The notes beneath the pieces were generated by a model. It saw only the letters and a list, made by a program, of their open reading frames with translations. It ran no database searches and was not told where the DNA came from. From Brevibacterium sp. CCUG 69071 (lineage in GTDB: Bacteria; Actinomycetota; Actinomycetes; Actinomycetales; Brevibacteriaceae), in assembly GCF_021023135.1 (NCBI RefSeq), contig NZ_PGFV01000004.1, forward strand, positions 434,001 through 498,000: a DNA stretch of 64,000 bases, in the 5' to 3' direction. The translations under genes and the position numbers were made by a program. Shown here one piece after another: positions 16,110 to 23,999 of this stretch (its first letter is position 1; every line of letters starts with the position of its first letter).

Positions 16110-16195
16110 TGCGTTGCGAGTTTCCTGAGTACGTTGAGATGGTCTGCCCGCGCGCAGCCGCCGGGTTCATGAATCTCAACGGAAGAAGGACAGCA

Positions 16196-17998
16196 ATGGC
16201 CACGAGAACGATGCGACTCGCTGCGGCGACCGGGGCTCTGGGCCTCGCTCTCTTCGGCTTCGCCGCCCCCGCACAGGCGGCAGGAGTCGACGAACCGGGC
16301 GGCGCCCGCCGGCTCGACGGCGACAACACCGACGCCATCCGCGATGCGGTCGAGGATGCGGGAGCGAAGAACGTCATCCTCCTCATCGGCGACGGCATGG
16401 GCGATTCGGAGATCACCATCGCCCGCAACTACGCCAAGGGCGCCCACGGTCGCTTCGACGGCCTCGACGAACTGCCGATGACCGGCCAGTACACGACCTA
16501 CGCGGTCAACAAGGACACCGGCAAGCCGGACTACGTCACCGACTCGGCAGCCAGCGCCACCGGCTGGTCCTCGGGCACGAAGACCTACAACGGCGCACTC
16601 GGCGTCGACCGCAAGGGCAACCCGCACAAGACCCTGCTGGAGATGGCTCGCGCCAAGGGCCTGAAGACCGGCAACGTCTCCACCGCAGAGATCCAGGATG
16701 CCACCCCGGCCGCCCAGGCCGCGCACATCAGCCTCCGCGGCTGCTACGGCCCCGAAGAGACGAGCAAGGACTGCTCCGACGAGGCGCTGGAGAACGGCGG
16801 ACTCGGATCGATCAGCGAACAGATACTGAACACCCGCGCCGATGTCACCCTCGGCGGCGGTTCGGCTTCCTTCGACCAGAAGGCCGTGGCCGGTGATTGG
16901 AAGGACAAGACCCTGCGGGAGCAGGCCGAGGAGCGCGGCTACCAGCTGGCCAGCGACGCCGATTCTCTCGACTCCATCACCGAAGCCGATCAGAACAAGC
17001 CCGTGCTCGGACTCTTCCACGAGGGCAACTTCCCGGTCCGCTGGCAGGGCCCGAAGGCCACCCACAACGGTGCCAGCGAACCGGCCGTGAAGTGCGAGAA
17101 CAACCCCGAACGCACCTCCTCGGTGCCCAAGCTCGACGACCTGACGAGCAAGGCCGTGGATCTGCTCGACAACGACAAGGGCTTCTTACTCCAGGTCGAA
17201 GGCGCGAGCATCGACAAGCAGGACCACGAAGCCAACCCGTGCGGTCAGATCGGTGAGACCGTCGACCTCGACGAGGCGGTCAAGTCCGCCCTCGACTTCG
17301 CGAAGAAGGACGGCGAGACCCTCGTCATCACCACCGCCGATCACGCTCACACGAGCCAGATCACCACGGCCGGCACCACCACGCCGGGTCTGACCCGGAC
17401 GCTGACCACCGCTGACGGCGCCGACATGACCGTCAACTACGCGACCGCAGACGAAGGTGCATCGCAGGGCCACACCGGCACGCAGATCCGCATCGCCGCC
17501 TACGGTCCGGGTGCTGCCAATGTCGTGGGACTGACCGACCAGACCGATATGCACTACACGATCGCCGACGGGCTCGGACTCGACCGTGACGCCGAGATCC
17601 CCGGCGACCCGGGCGATGATGCGAACGGCAACGACGATTCCAACGGTTCGGATGACGCCAACGGCTCCGATGACTCGAACGGCGGCGCCAACGCCGGCGG
17701 TTCAGACGACTCGACCGGCGGCGACGATGCGAACGGCAACGATGACTCCGGTTCCTCGAGCGACGCCGATGCCTCGGCAGGTGCCGGCTCGAACGGCTCC
17801 GGCGGGAATGCCGATGGCGGAGAGGGCAATGCCTCCGGCGGCGGGAACGAAGGACCCGGGCTGGCCGGCGGCGGTGGCGGGATGCTCCCGCGCACCGGCG
17901 TCGAGATCGGTGCCGCGATCTTCTTCGGTGTCGCCGCGATCATCGGCGGCTCCGCCCTGGCCCGGATGGCCCAGCGCCGCAAGCTCATCAACATCTGA
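16196..17998 (+). CDS. Cell-wall-anchored alkaline phosphatase
   Basis: 600-residue secreted phosphomonoesterase of the PhoA superfamily. ATG 16196 follows GGAAGAAGGA. Signal peptide ends near AQAAG. The metal site begins with [11 protein letters not shown]; the nucleophile Ser is in [17 protein letters not shown]; later metal ligands include [16 protein letters not shown] and [12 protein letters not shown] Asp/Asn/Gly/Ser low-complexity spacer (residues ~473-562) then leads to a sorting signal LPRTG at residue 564, a hydrophobic helix and a basic tail. The spacer would hold the enzyme clear of the wall. Its function is phosphate scavenging under Pi limitation, consistent with the PHO-box-like element upstream. 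Wall anchoring is unusual for this family; most PhoA-type enzymes are soluble or lipid-linked. Confidence 0.93.
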   Translation: MATRTMRLAAATGALGLALFGFAAPAQAAGVDEPGGARRLDGDNTDAIRDAVEDAGAKNVILLIGDGMGDSEITIARNYAKGAHGRFDGLDELPMTGQYTTYAVNKDTGKPDYVTDSAASATGWSSGTKTYNGALGVDRKGNPHKTLLEMARAKGLKTGNVSTAEIQDATPAAQAAHISLRGCYGPEETSKDCSDEALENGGLGSISEQILNTRADVTLGGGSASFDQKAVAGDWKDKTLREQAEERGYQLASDADSLDSITEADQNKPVLGLFHEGNFPVRWQGPKATHNGASEPAVKCENNPERTSSVPKLDDLTSKAVDLLDNDKGFLLQVEGASIDKQDHEANPCGQIGETVDLDEAVKSALDFAKKDGETLVITTADHAHTSQITTAGTTTPGLTRTLTTADGADMTVNYATADEGASQGHTGTQIRIAAYGPGAANVVGLTDQTDMHYTIADGLGLDRDAEIPGDPGDDANGNDDSNGSDDANGSDDSNGGANAGGSDDSTGGDDANGNDDSGSSSDADASAGAGSNGSGGNADGGEGNASGGGNEGPGLAGGGGGMLPRTGVEIGAAIFFGVAAIIGGSALARMAQRRKLINI

Positions 17999-18061
17999 GG
18001 AACTGAATAGTCGGGTTCGGGCGGGCATTTTCCGTCGACCCGATCCCGACGACCACAGCCC

Positions 18062-18102
18062 AGCCGATGCCGGACGCTCCCAGCGAGCGTTCGGCATCGG
18101 CT
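18062..18102 (+). terminator. 18-bp stem-loop after alkaline phosphatase
   Basis: Arms 18062-18079 and 18085-18102 pair over 18 bp with one G-T wobble and a 5-base loop. It lies 64 bp past the phosphatase stop and before the acetyltransferase. Strong hairpin, poor T-tract. Confidence 0.7.
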
Positions 18103-18138
18103 GTTCTCATCCCCAACTCCACGTGATTGAGTAGTCCC

Positions 18139-18714
18139 ATGGAACCCCTCACCCTGCCGCTGAGAACCGACCGTCTCGTGCTCCGTCCCTACCGGGAGGA
18201 CGACGCCGAGGCGCACCTGCTCATCTACTCGCGCGAGGACGTCTCCCGGTTCCTCCTCCAGGACCCCTGGACCGCCGAGGAGGCCAAGACCGAGATCGCC
18301 AAAAGGATCACTCGCACCGGGCTGGAGACCGAATCCCGTGCCCTGGCGCTCGTCATCGAGACCGCCGACGGACTCGATTCCCTCGAGGGCTCACGGGTGA
18401 TCGGGGATATTGCGATCTGGCTCGAGGACGGCAGCGAGTCGAAGGCCGAGATCGGGTGGATCCTCGATCCGGCGGCAAGCGGCCACGGCTTCGCCACCGA
18501 GGCGGCCATCGCCATGCTGAGCGTCGCCTTTGAGCATTACGGCCTCCATCGGGTCTTCGCGCAGATGGATTCCCGCAACACCGCCTCGGCGAACTTGGCC
18601 CAGCGCATCGGGATGCGTCAGGAGGCTCACCTGCGCCAGGACTGGTGGTCGAAGGGCGAATGGACCGACACTCTCATCTTCGGCATGCTCAAGTCCGACC
18701 GACAGCAGGCCTGA
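18139..18714 (+). CDS. GNAT-family N-acetyltransferase (RimJ/RimL-like)
   Basis: 191-residue acetyltransferase. The start TDRLVLRPYREDDAEAHL and the acetyl-CoA site GHGFATEAAIAMLSVAFEHYGLHRVFAQMDSRNTASANLAQRIGM are typical of the RimJ/L-like Acetyltransf_3 branch that modifies protein N-termini or small amines. I start at ATG 18139; a TTG at 18127 would add four residues. Stands alone between a terminator and the broken permease. The acceptor is unknown. Confidence 0.87.
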   Translation: MEPLTLPLRTDRLVLRPYREDDAEAHLLIYSREDVSRFLLQDPWTAEEAKTEIAKRITRTGLETESRALALVIETADGLDSLEGSRVIGDIAIWLEDGSESKAEIGWILDPAASGHGFATEAAIAMLSVAFEHYGLHRVFAQMDSRNTASANLAQRIGMRQEAHLRQDWWSKGEWTDTLIFGMLKSDRQQA

Positions 18715-18874
18715 GCGCTCCGACTCAGATTTCTGAGACCTCGGACTCTTTCTACCGGCATCCGCACTCTGCCGCCCCAACGGTGTGAGAATCTGATGTG
18801 GCCCTGGGGCCGGTCAGACGATCACGTCGGCACGGTGGCCCCGGGCAGTCGAGAGAAGAGGACAGAGAACACCG

Positions 18875-20374
18875 ATGGTTCCAGCCGACAAGGACCGCAA
18901 TGACGCGCTCCTCCGCGACGACAGCGCTGCCGGACACGAGCAGAACGCAGGCCTGAAGAGAGGCCTGAGCGCCCGCCATATCCGATTCATGGCTCTCGGC
19001 TCGGCCATCGGCACCGGTCTCTTCATGGGCTCCTCCGAGTCGATCCAGGCCGCCGGTCCTGCGGTGCTGCTTGCCTACATCATCGGCGGCGCCGCCGTCT
19101 TCATGGTGATGCGCGCGCTCGGCGAGCTGGTCGTCCGCCACCCGGTCTCGGGCTCCTTCGGCCAGTACGCCTCCCGCTACATCCACCCCTTCGCCGGTTT
19201 CCTCGTCGGCTGGACCTTCGCCTTCGAGATGGTCCTCGTCGCCGTCTTCGACGCCACCGCGATCGGCGTGTACATGGGGTTCTGGTAGCCGGGCGTTCCC
19301 CGTTGGATCTGGGTGCTCGCGGTCGTCTTCCTCATCGCCGCCATCAACATGATCGGCGTCAAGGTCTTCGGTGAGCTGGAGTTCTGGTTCGCGCTGATCA
19401 AGATCGTCGCGATCATCGCCCTCATCGCGGCCGGAGTGGCCATCATCATCTTCGGGTTCGGCATCGCCGACCACGATCAGATGGGTCCGCAGGCGCTGGT
19501 CGACAACGGCGGCTTCCTCCCCAACGGGTTCTGGGGTCTGCTCTCATCGTTCACCATCGTGATGTTCGCCTTCGGCGGCATTGAGATCATCGGAGTCACC
19601 GCCGGAGAGGCCCAGAACCCGAAGCAGGTGCTGCCGAAGGCCATCAACTCGGTGCCGGTGCGCATCCTCCTCTTCTACGTCCTCACCCTCGGCGTGATCA
19701 TGTGCATTCTGCCGTGGAACCGGATCACCTCCGAGGTCAGTCCTTTCGTCGCGATCTTCGACTCCATCGGATTCTCCGCGGCAGCTGCCATCCTCCAGGT
19801 CGTCCTCATCACGGCGGCGCTCTCGGCCATCAACGCCGACATCTTCGGTGCGGGTCGCATGCTCCACGGTCTGGCGGAACAGGGTCAGGCCCCACGCTCC
19901 TTCGCCCACACCTCCCGCAGCGGCGTGCCCGTGATGACCGTGTTCACGATGATCGTCGCGCTGCTGGCAGGAGTGGTCCTCAACTACCTCTACCCAGACC
20001 AGGCCCTGTTCCTGCTCGGAGCTTTGGCGACCTTCGCCACGGTGCTGGTGTGGCTGATCATCCTCGCGTCACATATCCGGATGAAACGCGTGATCGCCGA
20101 GGAGGCTCGTCTTCCCAGCGAATTCCCCATGCCGCTGTGGCCGGTGGGTTCGTGGATCACCGTGGCGTTCATTGTTTTCGTGGTCGTCATGGTCGGCATC
20201 GTCCCCGACTCACGACCGGCGCTGTGGGTCGGTCTGCTGTGGGTGGTCGCGCTGTGGCTGTGCTACCTCGCCTTCGTCCGCGGTCGGGGCCGCAGACCCT
20301 ACAATCTCACCGATCGCACCGAGCCCAAGCCCACGCACGGGCACACGACCAGGCACAAGCAGCAAACCCGCTGA
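18875..20374 (+). pseudogene. Amino-acid permease (APC/AAT family) split by an in-frame TAG
   Basis: One 500-codon frame that matches an AAT-family amino-acid:H+ symporter (AnsP/ProY/CycA-like) along its length: [28 protein letters not shown] at the start, twelve hydrophobic helices, and GGIEIIGVTAGEAQNP in the middle. The frame is interrupted once, at codon 138 (TAG, 19286-19288), between GVYMGFW and PGVPRWIWVL, after helix three to four. Relatives have an aromatic residue here (W-F/Y-P), so a single-base change from TAC/TAT would explain it. Both halves keep normal codon use, so the lesion is recent, a sequence error, or subject to suppression. A GTG at 19313 could restart the second part but would lack the first helices. 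RBS GAAGAGGA precedes the ATG. Confidence 0.88.
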
Positions 20375-20407
20375 CGACGGCTCCAGATCGTTCGGTGCGG
20401 CACCGAC

Positions 20408-20590
20408 TCACGGCGTCCGACGCCGCAGGGTGAGTGATCCGACGATGACGGCGCCGACGATCCAGCAGCCGATGAAGAGGATGCGCAGCCAGATGTAGGC
20501 CGCGTCCTCCGCACCCGTGGACACGGCGTTCAATGCGTCGATCGCATGCGACAGCGGCAGCCAGTCGCCGATGGTGTCGAGCACGTCGGT
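20408..20590 (-). pseudogene. 3'-end fragment of an ABC-2 permease gene (duplicate of 46053-46235)
   Basis: 183 bp encoding the last ~60 residues (GDWLPLSHAIDALNAVSTGAE...LRILFIGCWIVGAVIVGSLTLRRRTP) and stop of the permease found intact at 46053-46787. I count about 11 mismatches over 183 bp and no gaps. Homology begins exactly at the stop codon and ends within a few bases of the MFS stop codon. No start or N-terminus is present. It lies 33 bp beyond, and convergent with, the amino-acid permease. It marks the left edge of the catabolic island. Confidence 0.9.
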
Positions 20591-20595
20591 AAGTT

Positions 20596-21825
20596 TCAGC
20601 CGTCGGCGCCGCGACGCTCGGTGCTCCATCTGCCGAGCCTGAGAAGACAGAGACCGGCGACCAGGACCGTCCCCACCGCAAAAGCGATCGTCGAAGCAAC
20701 GAGACCTATCAAGAGCGCGAGTACGCCGACACCGATGATCGGCACCGACATTGCCAGATAAGCGAGGACGAAGTACGAGGTCGTCGCCGCCGTCCTATTC
20801 CGCACCTCGGTGACGGCGGTGATGGCACGCATGCCCGTGGTGAAGAGGAAGCCCTGTCCCGCCCCACCGAGGATCGCCGAGGCGATGAGCAGCGGCGTCG
20901 ACCCCGTCAGCAAAGCGACCGACAGGAACGCCATGCAGGCGATCTGGACGATGCCTCCGCACAGGACAAGGGTCCGATCGGCCAGCCGTTGGAACAGCAG
21001 CTGACACGCGGCCGAGGCTCCGAACATAGTGAAGACGACGGCACCGATGATGGCCGAGGAATCGATGCCAAGACTCTGCTGCATGAAGCTCGGTGCGACG
21101 GCTGAATACAGCCCGGCGATGGCAAAGCTTGCCACTGCCCCGGGCACGGCCCGGACGAAGACGGCACGGGACTCGGGCGGAACGGCCGGCAGCTGCAGAC
21201 GCAGGGAATGTGAACGCGACAGCGCGCTCTCCCTCACGCCCAGCAGCGCGGCCCCACCGATGAGGAGGAGTAGCGCATGGATGAGAAACGGAGTGAACAG
21301 CGGCCGAGGAAAAGCCTCGGCGATTGTTCCCGACAGGAGGTTACCCAATCCCAGCCCACCGATGTTCGCCGCGGTGGCTAGTGAGGTCGCGAGCCGACGC
21401 CTACCGGGAGGAGAATTTTCAAGGACGGCGACCGTGCCGGTGGCGGTGAAGATTCCTGCTGCGATTCCCGACATCACCCGCCCCACGTACAGGAGACCGA
21501 GGTGGTCGCCGATCATGAACAGCGCGGCGGAACCGAGCGAGAGGATGATGCCAGCGGCCAGCAACGGCTTCCTGCCCCAGGCCTCTGAGAGCCTGCCGAA
21601 GAAGACGAGCGCAGCGATGACGGCACCGGCATAGATCGAGAAGAGCAGGGTCGTCTGCGTACTGCTGAAGTCGAACTCGACCTGATACCGCGGGTAGAGC
21701 GGCGTCGGCAGAGTGGTGCCGATCATCACGACGGCGAATACATAGGTCGCCGCGGCCAGCGTCGACCCAGTGCCCGGCCGATCGTTTGCGGGTTCGGGTT
21801 TCGCGGTGGCACCGCGCCTCATCAT
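20596..21825 (-). CDS. MFS transporter, DHA1-like
   Basis: 409-residue, twelve-helix major facilitator. The helix 2-3 loop carries GRLSEAWGRKPLL (MFS motif A) and helix 4 VGRVMSGIAAGIF. Could export a drug or metabolite, or import an aromatic or heterocyclic substrate. It is the leftmost island gene, transcribed in the same direction as the amidase/hydroxylase operon but 51 bp beyond it. GGAGAG lies before ATG 21825. Its stop lies 5 bp from the duplicated ABC permease fragment, so the gene sits directly at the junction. Export of a toxic intermediate is one possibility in context. Confidence 0.88.
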   Translation of the reverse strand: MMRRGATAKPEPANDRPGTGSTLAAATYVFAVVMIGTTLPTPLYPRYQVEFDFSSTQTTLLFSIYAGAVIAALVFFGRLSEAWGRKPLLAAGIILSLGSAALFMIGDHLGLLYVGRVMSGIAAGIFTATGTVAVLENSPPGRRRLATSLATAANIGGLGLGNLLSGTIAEAFPRPLFTPFLIHALLLLIGGAALLGVRESALSRSHSLRLQLPAVPPESRAVFVRAVPGAVASFAIAGLYSAVAPSFMQQSLGIDSSAIIGAVVFTMFGASAACQLLFQRLADRTLVLCGGIVQIACMAFLSVALLTGSTPLLIASAILGGAGQGFLFTTGMRAITAVTEVRNRTAATTSYFVLAYLAMSVPIIGVGVLALLIGLVASTIAFAVGTVLVAGLCLLRLGRWSTERRGADG

Positions 21826-21876
21826 CGTCTCTCCACCACAGTTCGTTCACTCACGTATCAACCGTATGCGCTTCAC

Positions 21877-23280
21877 TCATAGCGCAGGTCTGCGCAACGC
21901 ATGTCCGGTAGCGGCTTCGAAATAGCGCGCGACGCGTAATACCTTTGCATCGCCGCCGACCGGTCCGATGATCTGCAGACCGATCGGCAGTCCGGTGGAG
22001 CTGAATCCGGAGGGAACACTCGCAGCAGGACACCCAGTGGCGGAGATGAGCGTCGTCGAGTCGACCCAGGCCAGATAGTCATCGATCGGCGAAGAGTTGA
22101 TCATCGTCGGATACTCCTCCTCCGCGGAGAAGGGGAGCACTTGAGAGGTCACCGTGACGAGCACATCGTGGGCTGAAAAGTAGTCATCCATCTCTGCCTG
22201 GAGCTGGCCACGTGCCTGGTCGAAGTCGAAGAAGTCCCTAGCTGTGAGGGCGAGACCGGCATTGACATCGGCCTGGAGCGAGGGCTTGAGACTCCCAGGA
22301 TGCGTCGCGTCGATGTCCCGTAGGTTCGCCGCGAACTCATAGGCCCTGGCCGTGCGAAATACGCCTCGGGCCGCGCTCAGATCAGGAACGGACTCACTGA
22401 GCCGAGCACCGAGGCCCGCGAAGACGGTCTCCGCTCCAGCAACCACGTCCCTCACCTCCGCCTCGAGCTCAAGCAGGCCTGCAAGATCTGGGGAGAATCC
22501 GATGACGGTCCGACTCAGATCGTCACCGTCATCGAGCCGAGGGCGGAAATTCGCCGAGGCGGGTGCGGGCTTCCGACTGCACACCTCCATCAGCCAGGCG
22601 ACGTCATCGACGGTGCGCGCCATGAAACCAGGCTGGCTCAGCCATTGCCACGGGCTCTCCGACAGCGTCCGAGGAATCCATCCGGGCGAGGGACGGAGAC
22701 CGACGATGTTGGCGAACGAAGCGGGCAGCCGTAGCGAACCGCCGGTGTCGGATCCGTCTCCGGCGGCTTGGACCCCGGAGGCGATGGCCGCAGCAGCACC
22801 GCCGGAGGAACCGGCGGCCGAACGAGTGGGGTCGTAGGGATTTTTCGTGGTCCCGAAGACGCGGTTTGCTGTGTGCGCACCTGCCGCAAATTCGGGCACG
22901 TTCGACTTGCCGGTCGAAATCACTCCGGCCGCCTGCAGACGAGCCACGATGGTGCTGGTCCGCTGCGGAACATGGTCGGCGTAGAGCTCACTGCCGTAGG
23001 TCGTGCGCATGCCCGCGGTATCGTGCGTGTCCTTATGAGTCATCGGTACGCCGAGGAGAACCGGCAGATCCCCTTCGCCCGCCGCACGCCGCCGGTCGGC
23101 CGCCGCGGCGGCTGCGAGCGCGCGCTCGGTTTGACGTGTGACGACCGCGTTGGTGGCCGGGTTGATCTCGTCGATGCGCTCAAAGTGTGCGTTCACCAGC
23201 TCAACGCTGCTCAGCTCACGACGGTTGAGTGCCTCGGCCTGTTCGGACAGCGAAAGCCAGGTCGGCGACTCGGCCGTCAC
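21877..23280 (-). CDS. Amidase, amidase-signature family
   Basis: 467-residue amidohydrolase. The GTG start at 23280 overlaps the CoxG-like stop as GTGA, which I prefer to an upstream ATG at 23307. The Ser-cisSer-Lys triad is visible: Lys in GVPMTHKDTHDTAG, the Gly/Ser-rich stretch SAAGSSGGAAAAIASG, and the nucleophile Ser in GSDTGGSLRLPAS. It hydrolyses an amide to acid plus ammonia. As last gene coupled to the molybdenum hydroxylase operon it probably acts on a late, ring-opened amide or ureide of the pathway. Substrate cannot be named from sequence; amidase-family members range from Glu-tRNA amidotransferase A to hydantoin and nicotinamide pathways. Confidence 0.9.
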   Translation of the reverse strand: MTAESPTWLSLSEQAEALNRRELSSVELVNAHFERIDEINPATNAVVTRQTERALAAAAAADRRRAAGEGDLPVLLGVPMTHKDTHDTAGMRTTYGSELYADHVPQRTSTIVARLQAAGVISTGKSNVPEFAAGAHTANRVFGTTKNPYDPTRSAAGSSGGAAAAIASGVQAAGDGSDTGGSLRLPASFANIVGLRPSPGWIPRTLSESPWQWLSQPGFMARTVDDVAWLMEVCSRKPAPASANFRPRLDDGDDLSRTVIGFSPDLAGLLELEAEVRDVVAGAETVFAGLGARLSESVPDLSAARGVFRTARAYEFAANLRDIDATHPGSLKPSLQADVNAGLALTARDFFDFDQARGQLQAEMDDYFSAHDVLVTVTSQVLPFSAEEEYPTMINSSPIDDYLAWVDSTTLISATGCPAASVPSGFSSTGLPIGLQIIGPVGGDAKVLRVARYFEAATGHALRRPAL

Positions 23281-23987
23281 CGACGACCGGCCAGGATTCC
23301 GACACACACACCGAGCAAGGCGGCACCCGCACCGATGGCCGCACCGGCGATGAAGCCGTCACCGCAGAGCCGGGACCCCGACGTGACAAAACCGGCAGGA
23401 GCTGCGGCATTCGCGGTGACCGCGGCATTCGATGGTGCTGTCGCACCCACAGGGCTACTTGTTCCCACTGATTCGCCGGTGCCCGCTGGGGCAGCTGCTC
23501 CGGCACCTGGTCTGCTGCCCGCACCGGTTTCGGTCTTCTCCGGCACACCGTCACGGATGGCTGCATCGATGTCGGCGAAGAACTTCTTCGCGATGCGCTT
23601 GGCGACTCCGCCGAGCATCCTCTGGCCTACGCCGCCGATGGGACCTCCGAGCACCGCATCGGCTTCCCACTCGATGGCGCTGCCGTTATCGGCTCCAGGT
23701 GACAGGGCCACGGAGATGTCTGCACCGATCGTCCCCGGTCCTCCCGCTCCCTTGGCGCTGAGGACGAACGAGGTGCCCTCGACTTCCTGGGAGAACGCGA
23801 CTGTGCCTTTGTATGTGCCCTTGATAGCCGCGACTCCCATTGTGAGAACGACGTCGAAGGAGCCGTCAGCGGTGCGGGTGAAGCTCTCAACTCCTGGGAT
23901 CGTCGCCGCAAGGATCTTCTCATCGTGGAAGGCAGCATAGGCCGTCGCCGGATCGGCTGTCATCGTGGCCGTGGAGGAAATGAGCAT
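23277..23987 (-). CDS. CoxG-like SRPBCC protein
   Basis: 236-residue protein: a CoxG/START-like domain in the first ~150 residues (SSTATMTADPATAYAAFHDEKILAATIPG), then a Pro/Ala/Gly/Thr-rich linker and a C-terminal hydrophobic helix that would tether it to the membrane. CoxG homologues accompany molybdenum hydroxylases of the CO-dehydrogenase/xanthine-dehydrogenase superfamily and can recruit or anchor the enzyme at the membrane. SD AAGGACG precedes the start. Located between the large subunit (12 bp upstream) and the amidase (GTGA overlap). Confidence 0.87.
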   Translation of the reverse strand: MLISSTATMTADPATAYAAFHDEKILAATIPGVESFTRTADGSFDVVLTMGVAAIKGTYKGTVAFSQEVEGTSFVLSAKGAGGPGTIGADISVALSPGADNGSAIEWEADAVLGGPIGGVGQRMLGGVAKRIAKKFFADIDAAIRDGVPEKTETGAGSRPGAGAAAPAGTGESVGTSSPVGATAPSNAAVTANAAAPAGFVTSGSRLCGDGFIAGAAIGAGAALLGVCVGILAGRR

Positions 23988-23999
23988 GACGTATCGTCC

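Noticed and set aside
17614-17840. CRISPR-like or minisatellite repeat
   Set aside because: The imperfect repeats are in frame and encode the Asp/Asn/Gly/Ser spacer of the anchored phosphatase; no unique spacers.
20408-20590. Insertion-sequence or transposon end repeat
   Set aside because: The repeat is coding sequence for an ABC permease C-terminus in direct orientation; no transposase or terminal inverted repeat was seen.
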